Source of the DNA: Chlorokybus atmophyticus
Lineage: Eukaryota > Streptophyta > Chlorokybophyceae > Chlorokybales > Chlorokybaceae
Length of the DNA: 64,000 nucleotides
Direction: 5' to 3'
NCBI GenBank assembly: GCA_009103225.1
Contig: RHPI01002402.1
Span: 491,549 to 555,548, forward strand
In this document: piece by piece, positions 36,935 to 49,717 of the stretch
How positions within the stretch are numbered: position 1 is the first letter of the stretch
Layout: every line of letters begins with the position of its first letter
Program-made: the position numbers and the translations under genes
Notes under the pieces: model-generated
Told to the model about the DNA's origin: nothing
The model's input: the letters and a program-made list of their open reading frames with translations, nothing else
Database searches by the model: none

Positions 36935-39580
36935 GCAAGATTGTGGTTTGGCGTCAAAGACGCAGCTGTACATATAGTTTCAATCAGTGAGCACTATAGT
37001 TCAAGGCCTATGAGACTTTGCAGCCTCTGCTGTTGAGTACTACTGTAACTGTCAACTAGCTGTCAAGTGACAGCGTGTGTTTTCTGGTTGTGACTGTGCC
37101 GCAGCTGTGCTTTCTACTGCTGCTTCAGTACGATACCTTGTGCGCCTGCTTCCCTCTTTGCGCGATTCTGTATATTTTATCACCACATGGCATTCTTTGT
37201 ATACACCAGCAGAGTCAGGTTCACAAACCCGATGAACTTTCTTAACACTGCTTTCTAGAAGTGTGCATGATGTCGCAATTGACTTTGTGCAGATGATGAT
37301 GATGCCTAGCTTGGCTTTAGCTTAGACATGTGTAATGTGAAGTACAGTTTGGTCTGGCCTAACTCTGTGTTCAGCACTGCGGATTTTAACTACTGCTTGC
37401 CCTGATATCAACATGCACGGTACTTGTAAAACTGACAAGTGCCTTTTTACAAAACCTACCTAGCCTTGATTTTGACATTGTTCAACATGGCTTGGTTGAT
37501 GGCATCCATGTCATGGCTGTTATATGCCTCGAATGTCAGCGGCCTTACAGTAATCAAGTTACACAAGTGCTATGTGCTGAGCCGCCGGGTGTGGTGTTGC
37601 AGGTGTGGTGTGCTGTGGTGTGACGCTGTAGACTGCACATGTCATGTACATAGGAGTACTGCACAAAGTAGTGTACTTGTTGCCATGCTATGCCATGTGT
37701 GGAATGCGTGCCATGAGCGTGCTCAAGCATCATGTGTATATACAATCTGGCCTAACCATCTTCTTTACCTCCGTGCTCTCCTCTCGGGTAGTGCTGCTAA
37801 GCGCTGCCCTACTGGTCGTCCCATGCCTGCCTGCTTGGCATGCATTCATGTCCTATGCATTGCACATGGGACTCGGCCCCCCTAGATTAGGTAGTCTGCT
37901 TGTGCTTGAGGTTGTGTACAAAGTGAGTATGGTACTGTGCTTGTGATAGTGTCACAATAGTATGTAATAATTTGTGGTTAGCTTGCTCTGCTGCTACATA
38001 CAATGCGAGGTGAATATGTGCCAATACTCTTGCCTTTGTTTCCTTGGCCCCTTTACTCAAGTAATATGCAATAGTCGTCCCTCATGTCAAGTACACACGT
38101 CCTTGCATTTGCTGTGTTGCAACTGTTGGCCGTTATGTACATGGTCTGAACCTATTAGATTGATTGAGCGTTACCTGACAGTGACCTATACCACACGACA
38201 CACGCCACATGTTAGCCACCAATGGCATTGCGGCCACCACTACGGAGTCAGATGCGATGCTAACATAGGTGATGGCTGTCGAGTTGTGAGCATTGCCATG
38301 TTGTGTGTAGACAAAATGGTGAGTAATTTAAGTGTGTGAGTATGCAGGGAGCTTGTGGCGCAGTGAAACACTGCCGAACATTGCAATACAATAGGGGTCA
38401 CCTTGTTGGTAGGTACACAACCACATGGCATCGGGTGAGCAGGCATTGCACTTTGTAACAATTGGTGTGTATTAACATTGGCATAGTATGGTAGTGATTG
38501 AAGGACCCCATCCCACCCCACCCCACCCCCCGCCCCCTTCCCCGTGATTACGCGCACGTTTATTATCATAATCAATGTGACGGTTTTTACGCATGTCAAG
38601 CACCAACACCATTGTGGTAGCACCTCACCGTAAGCAAAGCTAGCAGATGGCATATCCATGTTGTTGGCACGTTTAACGCTTGCACTGCCACTTGCAATTG
38701 GCAAGCGTTGCAAGCGAAGTTGCCATGCCAACGTTGACTGCATCATGCGACTCATACCTTATGCGAGTCGTGCACGACAATCCAAGAGCGTACATGTAAG
38801 CGGCCCCTGGCTGTTGATTGTAGTGCTCAAGCCATCAAGCGCCGTGAATGGGCTGGGACGACAGACCATGCAAGCTTACAATACAAGCCAACATCTGTAC
38901 CTACATACAGTAGTGGTCACTACTCATTGCTCAAGCCATCAAGCCATCAAGCGTGACATGAGCTTAATCCCGGGCTTCGCACCGCAAGCCGTCAGCGGAC
39001 TCATGACTTGACCATCACTCCGTGCCGGCAACGTGGCTTCAGGCGGCGGTGGCGTCAGTGGCGGTATGCCCCCGGGGCTGAGCAATACAACCAACAGTAG
39101 TCGGCGTTGCCAATTGATGGCAACTTCTTGCAATTCATGCCAAGACATAAGGTACACGTGTAAATTCTGCCCTGCTCTTCCGCCCACACAAGCACCTCTC
39201 CTCCTGCAGCTGGCGCGTGCCTTGCCTGCAATATTAGGTAGGTCAAGCATTCGTGCTTTACCGCTATGAGGTGCAAGACAATTCATGCATCTACATGCAT
39301 GCTTGTTTGATTCAACTGAATTGGGGGAGAGGATTGGAGGATCATCAAACGATCTATCTTTACCTGGCTACCTTTATGCACTTTGATGGATCAGCAAACG
39401 TTGCAGTCGGTTCGCTTTGGACATACACCTGCATGATGCATGTCATTTTGATACGTCTACTTGCACACAACAAGACGACAAGTCAGTGCATAAACCATCA
39501 TCACGCTCCCCAATCCATCTCTCCCTGCTCCCCAGTTGAAGCCTCTCTGTAGAGTGCGTGTGCAAAGCAATATTGCAAGC
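36935..39580. other. 2.6 kb intergenic, nothing recognised
   Basis: Between H3.3 and the PF10142 gene, both on the plus strand. Open frames present here show no family motif and no convincing exon chain. A C-rich run is at 38509-38540. Confidence 0.5.
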
Positions 39581-39738
39581 ATGCACCAAAGGAAGGGTTC
39601 TCCTCTGCTGTGTCTGCCGCTCTTTCTCCTCCCGCTGCTGCTGCGAGCCATGCAGCCCGCGGACGCCACACCGCTGGATGACTATGTGAGGCGGCCGGAT
39701 GAGCACTACAAATGGGAGGTGAGGGTTTGGCAAAACGA

Positions 39739-39785
<47 letters not shown>

Positions 39786-42517
39786 NNNNNNNNNNNNNNN
39801 NNNNNNNNNNNNNNNNNNNNNNNNNNNNNNNNNNNNNNNNNNNNNNNNNNNNNNNNNNNNNNNNNNNNNNNNNNNNNNNNNNNNNNNNNNNNNNNNNNNN
39901 NNNNNNNNNNNNNNNNNNNNNNNNNNNNNNNNNNNNNNNNNNNNNNNNNNNNNNNNNNNNNNNNNNNNNNNNNNNNNNNNNNNNNNNNNNNNNNNNNNTT
40001 TTTAGTCACAGTGCAGTCTCTCTCTCTCTCTCTCTCTCTCTCGCTCGCTCTCTCTCTCTCTCTCTCACTCTCACTCTCACTCTCACTCTCTCTGGCACGT
40101 ACGCATTCTGGCACATGCGCGCATGCATGCAGACACACGCGTGCGTGCGCGCGTGTGTCTGTTGATTGTACTTGTGTTCCCTTCTCAGTGCCGAATTGCA
40201 GGTTCTGAGCGTGGTTCGCTCTTCCTGCGGCCGCTGCTCCCTCCACCTCCTCAACATGACGAGTCAGTCGTGGCTGACTCCCTCGGACGTGGACCGCACG
40301 GTGTGGTGGCACTACCTCGTGGTCTTCGTTCCCGAGGGGGACGCCGACCCAAGCATGCGCGGACTGGGGACGCTCTACGTCGGGGGAGGGAGCAACCGAG
40401 AGATGGATGTTGGGAGGGTGGAGAGGATCGCGGAAGTGGGAATGGTCAAGAGGCTGGCGCTGGTGACGAGGGGGATCACTGCGGCGCTGTTCCAGGTGGG
40501 GGCTGGTCAGCACGCGCTTGTGCGTGTGCGTTGGCGTTGGCGTTGGCGTTTGCATATGCGTGCGCCTGTGCGTGTGTGCATGCGTCTCATGTACTTGCAC
40601 GCATGAACAGCAGTGTTATCACATGCGGTTGGTAGTAGTGCACTCAGCCAATACTGCCACTATATCGCGTTGGTGCTGATAGTCGCGCATGGAGTGCAAG
40701 CTATGTGGTTGTAATGCTGTATTGCGTGCGACCGTGCGTGCGCATACATGCGCACGTCCATGAACACACGTGTAATGCGCGCTTGCGCCAATCGCTCGTG
40801 GTACTGGTGTGCCATCACATCTATGACATGCCGTGGATAGTGCACGAGCGCTCAGCCGCTACACTCTAGTCAGTTCCTGTGTTTGGTAAGATTGCATTGC
40901 AAACTGTGTGTTTGTGACGTGGTGTTCACAACAATCAAACAGGTGCCGAACCAGCCGCTGATATTTGCGAGTGATGCTTCGGGCGCGCGTCGGTCTGAGG
41001 ACAGCCTGATAGCGTGGGGGTGGGAGCAGTTCCTGCTCGGCGGGGGCAAGCGACCCGAGTGGCTGCCACGCCTGCCCATGACCAAAGCCGCCGTGCGGGG
41101 AATGGACACCGTACAGGCCTACTGCAAACAGGCAGGGGGATGTAGCATCGCTCACACACATGCATTCATGCCCGATTGCACATGCAGAGACACATGTATG
41201 TACGCACACTCACACGCACACGCGCACGGGTGCGCATAAACACACGTGTGTGCGCGTGAGAAAAGTTTCGACACAGCAGTTACAGTTACAAAGGGGTTCA
41301 GTGTGGTCACGTTCACGTTCACGTTCGACTCTTGCCGAATGCTATCACCCTGTACAGATTGGAGTGGTTGCTCCCGAGCGCTTTGTGGTTGTGGGTGCAT
41401 CAAAGCGTGGTTGGACGTCATGGACGACAGCAGCAGTGGACCCGCGCGTGTGCGGCGTGATTCCGATCGTGATGGATCTACTCAACTTCCGTCCAAGCGT
41501 GCACCACCACTACCGCAGCTACGGCGGCTGGAGCTTCGCGTTCGCGGACTACGTCGCCGCCAGCGTCACGACGCACCTCGACACCCCGCAGATGCGCGCC
41601 CTGCTCGATATCGTCGACCCGTACGTCTATCGAGCACGCCTCACCATGGCCAAGTATATCGTCAGTACCACTGGAGATGAGTTCTTCCTGCCAGACGACA
41701 GCCGCTTCTTCCTGTCTGTAAGTTGTGATCTAACGTGCGTGTTGCGAGGTTGTTGGTTGAGTGAGATGTATGTAGATGAAGCAAAGGGTGCATGCTTTAA
41801 GCTCAATTTGCACCCACATGTACACTCATACACACGTGCGCAAGCGCAAGCGCACACATGCATGCGTGCACGTGTGTGCGTGTGCGCGCGCAGACGCTTA
41901 TATACGCACGGACGCACTTGCACACACGATCATGCTACGCACACATGCAGGAGCTGCCTGGCACCAACTACCTGCGTATGCTTCCGAACTGCGAGCACTC
42001 GATGGTGATGTGCCTGAACGACGTGATCAAAAACACCGCCGCTTTCATCATGTCTCTACGCTCCCCCTCTCCCTCACCTCACCTTCACCCCATCATCTCC
42101 ACCACCACCTCCGCCGCACCACACGTTGACTGGGTAGTGGACTACCCCAACGGCATCATTCAAGCAACAAGCTACTCCATACCAAAGAAAGCCACAGCGT
42201 GGTGCGCTCTTACAATCAGCGACAAAAGGAGGGACTTCAGGCTGTTAGCACTCTTTCAAGGCAAGCCCGTGCCTCAGCCCGTAGTGTGGCGCAAGCTTCA
42301 TCTGGCATTGGATGATGTGAGCAGAAGTAACTGGCCGTTTACGTACACGCATCGTGTGCCGAAGCCGTTGCGCGGGTGGCGCGCGTGCTTTGTGGAGTTG
42401 ACGTTTGAGGGGTATCGTGGTGTGGACTTTGTGCTGACCTCCCCGGTCAGCATCATGCCGGATACCTTACCGTTCCCCGACTGCAGCGGGGAGGATTGCG
42501 GGCGGCAGCTGGTATGA
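39581..42517 (+). CDS. Secreted PhoPQ-related (PF10142) alpha/beta-hydrolase-fold protein (515 aa)
   Basis: Member of the family named after bacterial PhoPQ-activated pathogenicity-related proteins, which also includes Dictyostelium AprA. Five exons close in frame: 39581-39718, 40202-40495, 40943-41131, 41358-41717 and 41951-42517. The N-terminus is a signal peptide (PLLCLPLFLLPLLL), then TPLDDYVRRPDEHYKWE. Next come a WWHYLVVFVPEG strand and the nucleophile elbow VVVGASKRGWTSW (Ser about 222). TTGDEFFLPDDSRFF (putative acid) and NYLRMLPNCEHSM (putative His about 343) follow, so a full triad seems present. Exon 3 appears to use a GC donor (CAG|GCAGGG). Intron 1 holds an N gap and CT repeats. 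The substrate is unknown; an extracellular role is inferred. Confidence 0.85.
39786..39998. other. Assembly gap (213 N)
   Basis: Run of N in intron 1 of the PF10142 gene, preceded by (CT)n and followed within 20 bp by more (CT)n. The microsatellite probably broke the assembly. Confidence 0.95.
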
Positions 42518-43733
42518 GCTGCGTGACATGGTGTTGGTGGCTGTTGCTGTTGTTGTTGTTGTTGTCATCAATGTTGTAGGTGTTCATGGTTCTCAGATGT
42601 AAAGCATGCAGTGTGTAGCTTAAGCTTGCGTGGGGTTGCCCCCGCACGCGGCCCACCTGTTCGGGTCTAATGGAACGTACCAGGATACCGCACAAAGCTA
42701 TTCAAAAACCACATTGACAAACACGGTTGATTGCCTTGCCCAATTGGATTGTGCTAATAAGCACAGTGTTCATCTGGTTGACTTACGCGCATCAGTATTG
42801 GCCATGTAGCTTTGCCCATAGCGATGACAGTACGCATTTGCCTCACACAATGATAGCATGCTGCACCACAACGCAGAAGAGCACGCAACACTCCCCATTT
42901 CAACCGCATTATGCTTCAGAACAAGGATCAGGTGTTGAGGCACTTCATCAAGTGATGGAGATTGAGGACACGACATGTTCAAAAAGTTGCTGCATGGGTT
43001 TGTTCAACAACTGCTAATGTTGTACGCCACGACATCAACCAAGCCCAGGCTGTACAAGCAGATGTCTTGGCTAAGAGAAAGGCATATATCAACCCAAGAA
43101 GCTTAGAGTGGTGCAGGAAGGGCAAGAAGTGATAGTGAAAGCACCGAGCATGTCAGAGGGTAGACGTACTTGGGCGAGTGGGTCTGAGGGTTTTTCAAAA
43201 CACTCTCGGGCGCATTGCGACTTCACGCATGTGCTGAGGTTGTCTCTCTCTGCGCGTTAACAAACAGTGCGGCGTAGGACTGCCCATGCACAGCGTACGC
43301 AGTCAACAAGCTCATGCATACGTTGCAACTATCATTCCTTCAAGTCACCTGCGGGATACCTACTTACATCATTGCTACTTACTAGCACTAGCTCCATTAG
43401 TCATGCAAGCAAGCACTGCGCTTAGCCAAACATCCAATTCAATCACTTGCACAGCGGCCGTGTTGTGTGCTATGTTTCATGTTTGTGCTTTGTGTGTTTG
43501 TGCGCGTGCTGTGCGCGTGCTGTGTGCAGGTATGGGCGGTGGCAATGGTGAGCATGCATCACTCGAACAGCAGCACAACCGCAACCATGTCAGCATGTGT
43601 TGGTGCGTGCGCGTGTGCTGTGTGGTGAGTTTTCGTGATGCGAACGAGCACTCTATTGCAAACAGCAAAGCAATGCGCATCACACCCACGCGTGTACATC
43701 TTAGCCGCAATGCCAGCTGCAACACGCACTCAC

Positions 43734-44055
43734 CTGTGACATCTGGCGCACTGTACGTCGCTCGCATTGAATGGAGTGTAAGTTCCTGCATAGCACATAT
43801 GAGACCTGCTTCCTGCCAAAGCAAGCCGTATGCAGCGTTGATTGTGTCAAGAACGTCACAGAGGGCTGCATGCAATGCCATCTGATCGGGTGCAGTTGGA
43901 AGGTCGTCACGATAACATGTGTGTGCAGAGGACCATTTTTCCAGCGGGAGGTGGTATGGTATCTCTTCATCTGGCAGTTTTGCATCTGGCAGCCCGCTCA
44001 AATCCAATGCCAACAACAGTGCTGCGTTTGTAATTGGCGGCACACTTGCGCGCAC
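43734..44055 (-). CDS. Exon of an unrecognised minus-strand gene
   Basis: Open 322-bp block bounded by CAG|GTGCGC and CACAG|GTGAGTG. It encodes PPITNAALLLALDLSGLPDA, an acidic part, then MALHAALCDVLDTINAAYGL and MQELTLHSMRATYSAPDV. It looks like an ordinary helical protein but matches no family I know. A preceding exon may be 44485-44426 (QDSCPKLTCTEVRIRQK), with a hydrophobic Leu run just before it (about 44551-44498). The rest of the gene was not found. Confidence 0.35.
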
Positions 44056-45410
44056 CTGCAGCACGCACTCTCACACACATGCACATGCACGGCGCACGAG
44101 CAAGTGCGCGAACAAGCGAGAGTGCACGCATCCACACAATGCCACAGTGCTGCCGAGATGGCATACACAAGTTGTGCTGTCTTCTTCCAACCATCAATGT
44201 GTGGAATTGTGTCGTGTCCTCAAGTTGGGAAGGGTGTGTGTGCATGTAGTCGACCCTTTCTTTAGAGTGGTAGATTGCTTGTGATCACTTGGCTGGAGTA
44301 AAAGAACATGCATGGGATGCAGGAATTCTTGCAGGCAGAGTTGCATGCATAATGACGTTTTGTAATACTCATCTGGAAGATTGCACTGCACTGCACTGCA
44401 GCACCACCTACAGTAGGCTCTCTGGCATCATCTTTGTACCCTGCATCCACCTTCTGCCTGATGCGCACCTCAGTGCAGGTCAGCTTTGGGCAGGAGTCTT
44501 GCTGTGAAGAGGGAAAACAGCAGAAGCAGGAGCAGGATTAGCAAAACAAACATGTCCTCACTTGTGTAGCAGCTCATGCATGTAAGAAGTACCGTGCACA
44601 ACAGTGGGAGCCCTGCATCAGCCTGTCTGGTGAGAGGAGTCATGTATTAGTAGACAGTTGACCCCACAAACATTGGCAAGTTTCCTTCAAAACAAGGGCA
44701 CGCCAAACCACAACGCTTGCATAGGGTATGAGTCATTTGACATACATGCGCTCAGTCTGTGCACACACACATACACACGTACTACCAAAGCATATCCAGC
44801 CAGCCAGCACAGCGCCACCACACTTACATCACACCCGAGGCCATCGCACTAGCTTATTCTATGCGCCCTATGTGCAATGCAGTGCCGTGAAGGAGGAGCC
44901 AGCAGCAGCAGGCAGCAGCAGCAAGCAACTCCAACCAACCTGAGTGCACAAGTGTGCATGTGTACCGTAAGATCGTTGTCGTGCATGGTGCACACAACAA
45001 CAACTACAACAGCAGCAGCAGCAGCAGCAGCAGCACTGTCAGCGCCTGATTAAAACTACAACTGGAACAACGTTGTGTTCCGCATAACCCCCGGTTGAAA
45101 AGGACAAAACACACACAGAGCGCTCGCTTGTTGTCGTATGTTGTCATGCCCTGCTGCATGCAAGGTCAGAGCACCCCTTCTTGTACTTCTTGAGTCAGGC
45201 TCATCAGGACTTCAAGAACCATGTAGTTGAAGTAGATGCTTGGTATGTGACAGCCCCCCTGCTCAGAGGTTTCCAGCTCTCATCTGGCTCAATGCATCAG
45301 GCACGACAGATGTGCAGTCATGCGTAAGCAGCGGCTGCACATGCAGCGTGGTGCTTCTGTGCTCCGGAGGCATCGTCTACACATGCATGCATCAGGCAGG
45401 CTTGCCCAAC

Positions 45411-45413
<3 letters not shown>

Positions 45414-45453
<40 letters not shown>
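45414..45453. repeat. (CT)n microsatellite
   Basis: About 20 uninterrupted CT dinucleotides. Similar CT/GA tracts occur at 13794-13824, 39744-39785 and 40017-40090. Confidence 0.95.
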
Positions 45454-45456
<3 letters not shown>

Positions 45457-46118
45457 GAGCACCAAAAGACACAAGTGTCGTGCCCTTGTCTACTGCCGTC
45501 TGTCAAAGGATTTGTCCTGTGTGACAGCAGGTCGGGACAGCGGGAAGCAGAAGACCAGAGGGTCCCTTTCAGTGCCGGGTGGCCGGGCTAGCCGCAATGG
45601 ATGATTTATAAAAACTGCCGTCTGGCCCATACGTTGCTCGACCCCTGGACTCCTTTAGTATAGTATCAGCATCACTCTATGCCATGCATTGTTTATGTTG
45701 GTGGGCACTACGTAGTACTTCAGTGCGTGCATGCGTATTCGCTGTTGTTAACTGCATGAGCCAGACAAATAAATGTGCTTATCAGTTTTTAGTCACAGTG
45801 CAGAGAGAGCAGGGGGAGCATCCTTGCGCACCAAAACTGGCGTAGATCAGCTAGAGAAGATGAGGAACCGCAATCTCGGACGTTCCTTGTGTTTAGTAAG
45901 ATGTAACAAGATCTATGTTGTGCATGGGACTTTGACGACATCATCAGCAGGGCGACAAAAGCGCAGGTAAGTAGCAGCCCTTCTTGAGAGCACAGTTTCA
46001 GCTTTCAGTTGGGGACATACCTTATCATCACGGGCACTTTCAGCCAAATAATTTATGTACACAACTCGCAAGCATTGCAGTGGGAGAGGCAAGAGCAGCA
46101 GTCACTGCCACTGCGGTG

Positions 46119-47474
46119 CTACGACGCGCGCAGGACCTTCATGAGTCCGTGGTTGACGAGGCCGCCAAAGCGCCGGAAGCCGTAACCGAGGGTGCTCTTC
46201 GTGTACTCCAGCTCCTTGTGATCCCACCTGTTGGGAGGGGGGAAGTGTGAGAGGGTTGCATCCGCAGTGACACACAGAGTGGGATGCGTGGTGAGACGCA
46301 TGATGAATGGTAAAGTGTACTGTCTGCCAGCGCACCTGTCTTCCATCCTGATTATCTTCCATTGCTCCAGCTGCAGCAAAGAAAGGAGATAAGCATACAG
46401 ACGTTTGCACGCGCACGCACGCAATAAACGCACACATGTGCATGTGCGCGTGTGGCATGAGCAATTTACATGCAGGGGACATATGCATTCTGCAGACAAG
46501 CAAGCATCCAAGACCTCAAACTGTGGTGTGCAACTCACCTCAAGCCACACTGTCGACGCCATCTTCTTCTCCTTGTTGAGCCCCTTCACAACGTATCGCT
46601 GCAAGAGGTCTATGCTGATCTGCACGCGCGCATGTGCGTTAGTTTTACACAAGCAAGCACAGTGCTTTAAAAAAGAACTCACCAACGTTAAACAACTCTT
46701 TGTGCACGACCAGCAACAATGCCACAACGGATGTGACGCTCACCGTGCCATTGCCCGCTTCGGTTATATTGCTTGTGACTATGCTCTGCAGCGTCTCAGA
46801 GGTCTTGAACGCCTGCCCATGCATCACAAGTATGGTGTAATTAGCAAATGGTGACAAATCAAATAGCCACATTGTGATGCACATGACTGTGGCAAGTTTA
46901 GAAGAGCTTGTGCGTGGACGCACTGAAATCAGCCATGCAATTGTGGCCTGTTCTGGCTTACATGCATGATACATGCATACTGAATCAGGGTGTTGGTACC
47001 TTTGGCATTGCCAGGAACGCCGACTTGATCTGCGGCAATCTGCGGAGGCATCAACTTGGGTGTGGGTGTGTTTGCGGGTGTGTTGTTTAGAAGGAGTAGA
47101 TTGGGGTATACATACAGTTGATACACTTTGTGAATCCATCGCACAACACACTTGCGTAGACGTACCCAATGCAGTACATGAGGGGGTCGGCGAAGACCGC
47201 TGTTGGGGAGAAAGAGTCAAATGAGGCCTCAGTCGCACGGCATTGGTACCTACAAGACAAGGGGGGGTGCACAGCCGTGAGTGAAGTCATTTATCCAAAC
47301 AACCCCTCTGTTGGTTTGAGATCACGTACTGCCAGACATTGGTGCCACATTAGACACAGGCTTCAGAATCACTCACAGCTCAAACACTTTGTCCAGCACG
47401 CTCTGCACCCCGGGGGTCACGCCGCTCCCTGCCGGCGCCGCTGCCGCAGCTGCCGTCTGCTGATCCACCGCCAT
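46119..47474 (-). CDS. NTF2-like / SnoaL-like fold protein (171 aa)
   Basis: Seven exons close in frame: 47474-47377, 47249-47166, 47039-47000, 46812-46744, 46619-46539, 46370-46336 and 46227-46119. The protein starts MAVDQQTAAAAAAPAGSG. It continues with VLDKVFELYQCRATEASFDS, FADPLMYCIGLPQIKSAFLA, LLQRYVVKGLNKEKKMASTV, LEQWKIIRMEDRWDHKEL, then FRRFGGLVNHGLMKVLR. The order of an early F-x-DP segment, a K/R-x-F/L-P helix, a long strand pair and a W-D end fits plant NTF2-like proteins with a SnoaL-type fold. The exact activity is unknown. It is head to head with the GNAT gene, 271 bp apart. Confidence 0.72.
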
Positions 47475-47745
47475 GCTGACCTACTCACACCGTTGGCTAC
47501 CTGACTACCCACCTGCACCACCGCCGCCGCCGCCAATGCCACGTGCAAAGCGCCTATGCGTGACATTACACAGCTGATGTCTCACGGCTGTACCTGTATC
47601 TTACTCCACACGCTGCCACGTAGCAGAGATCTCCGTCAGTACGCAGTACGCCTGTTCTGTTGCAAGTACGTACGTACGTACATGTGTACCAATGCCCCAC
47701 TCAGTCCCCCCCCAATTCATCCATGTCGTGCATGTCCGCCTCGTC

Positions 47746-49099
47746 ATGGGCGGCGGCGGCGGTGGGGCGGAGGACGACGTGGTGATACGGCCTGTGGGTG
47801 ACGGAGAGGCGGAAAGGGTTTCGTACGTCGTGAACCACGCGTACCGTAGCGGTGAGCTCGGCGGGGCGGAGGGGCGGAGCTGGGTGGACGACTCGGAACT
47901 CATACGGGGCATGCGCACGTCACCGGGAAAGGTCGTGTTGGGGTATCACCACAACAAAACAATCACAGTTGATAAAATAGCCCAAAACCAATCTCAACTA
48001 CCACCAGTACTGTTATTGTTGGAGTTTTCAGAGTTAGAAAGTCTTATGCAAACAACAATGCATTCGCAGCTCTGGTCTGTTGGCATGTCACCCGCAGTCT
48101 GCGTAGACGCACAAGAAGAGCAAAGGAATATAGACCACCGGTGTATTGAGTATTGGATGTTGTTCAAGTAACCAATCGGTACCGCGAGCATGGAACTGGA
48201 GAACTCAACCCGAGAGTGTCACACGATGTTGTTTTCGCCTACGATGTTTCTGCAACCTGCTGATTAGAACGGGATCGTCAGTTTGCTTTTCATTTGCAGG
48301 TAGCTCAGTCCCTGGCGTCCGGTACACTCTTGTTAGTTGCCGTTGAGACAGCGACCAACACCATCATCGGCTGCATCAAACTGGTACCCAACTCTTTGAT
48401 TTGACTTGTCTGTCTCCTGCTCTATGGACCCAACCCTCTCCCGTATGACCACATGCACATCCCACCCATGCACATCCCACCCACACACGCGCAGGAGCCA
48501 TACAACACCGGCGACGCAAACGCCAGGACCCGCCCGGCTTCGCTGCGAGAAAGATCAGAAGAGGGAGACAATGCATCACTGCCGGTTCCGAATTGGGAGG
48601 TTGGCATGCTAGCGGTGCTGCCTCGCTGCCAGGTGGGGATGCACTTGCGCATGCGTGTGCACGTGTGCCTGCATGTCGGTGTGCATGTGCGCGCATTCGT
48701 ATCTAAGTGGTGTGCTTGCACGCGCACGCGAATGTGTGCACGCGATGGGAGTGTTGTTTGTTTGGAGACATGGTGATGCGCGCAGAAGCAAGGGTTGGGG
48801 AAGAGGCTGCTGGCGGCTGCGGAGGAGGAGCTGCGCCGGCGGGGTGAGAAGACCGCCGTGCTCGCGCACATGAGCCATGCCAAGATCACCGGTGAGTTGT
48901 GAGGGCGAAGAGACTGCGATACAAGATCATGCTAGTATTGTCATGACAAAGTTGTGCGTGTGGTGCGCGTGCAGAGTGGTACCAGCGGAGAGGGTACCGG
49001 CTCACCGGGGACTCCCTCCCAGCCAATGAGATAGTGGAGAAGAACGGGGAGGTTGCGCTCGGGGAGGTACGCTTCGTCTATCTTGCCAAGGCGTTGTGA
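47746..49099 (+). CDS. GNAT-family N-acetyltransferase (212 aa)
   Basis: Five exons close in frame: 47746-47931, 48300-48383, 48495-48632, 48786-48891 and 48975-49099. They encode a glycine run, then VVIRPVGDGEAERVSYVVNH, the strand TLLLVAVETATNTIIGCIKL, VGMLAVLPRCQKQGLGKRLL, HMSHAKITEWYQRRGY and an end VRFVYLAKAL. RCQKQGLGKRLL is the acetyl-CoA pyrophosphate-binding motif A (Q/RxxGxG/A), and EWYQRRGY is motif B with the usual Tyr-Arg-Gly. The family transfers acetyl groups to amines; the acceptor cannot be told from sequence. The Asp/Arg/Ser-rich insertion between the strands (residues about 95-125) is longer than usual for the family. Confidence 0.85.
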
Positions 49100-49717
49100 G
49101 ATAGGCCACATTAATGTACTAGTCACTGCAGTCCGGTGACTTGGCGAGACTTGACGGAATCCTCAGCGCTGAGATGATGACATCCTTACAGCAACCAATT
49201 GTAGTATAGCTAGTATCGGTACTGTTGAGTCAATTATTAATTAGCATCGTTAGGCTATTCATAAATCTAAGGCCCTCAAACTGCTTGCTTTACTTAGCAT
49301 GTGTGTACATGCAGCGGTTGACCATGAGAACCTGGTGAGCAGCAGCTGTGGCCAGAAACTTGTTTGGGGACAATGAGTGCTTTGCATGTGATAGCCTTGA
49401 CGATATCTACAGCGCGCATTGTTGTGGAAATCTATAAATGTTTTGGAAATAACTTCCAGTCATGCTATAAAAATGTCAATGAAGTCTGCATGGCGTGGCT
49501 GCATGACCTTGTTGCCAAGCGACATACAACACAGCGCCGTGCTTGAGCAATCTTCTAACTAGGCCTGGCCACAATGCACCCTTTCACACACATGTGCGCG
49601 TGCATGTGTATGCATGTGCGCCCCATCAACAGAGCAGCAGCACCTCAGTTAGCACACTCAATAGTCGACTCTGATTTGTGGGCTGATGATTATATTATTG
49701 CCAAAACAATTGAAGCG

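Larger units (their letters stand above)
42518..46118. other. 3.6 kb poorly resolved region
   Basis: Holds the exon described at 43734-44055, a (CAG)n run at about 45011-45034, a (CT)n run at 45414-45453 and a TGTAA at 42598 that may end the upstream gene. A minus-strand segment at about 45165-45240 reads IYFNYMVLEVLMSLTQEVQE to a stop and may be a terminal exon of another gene. No family was recognised. Confidence 0.4.

Noticed and set aside
39443-40600. 385-codon minus-strand open frame
   Set aside because: It runs through the N gap and GA/CT repeats opposite PF10142 exons; the plus-strand frame has the family motifs.
39581-42517. Bacterial PhoP/PhoQ two-component system
   Set aside because: Only the family name refers to PhoPQ; no sensor kinase or response regulator is present and the gene has introns.
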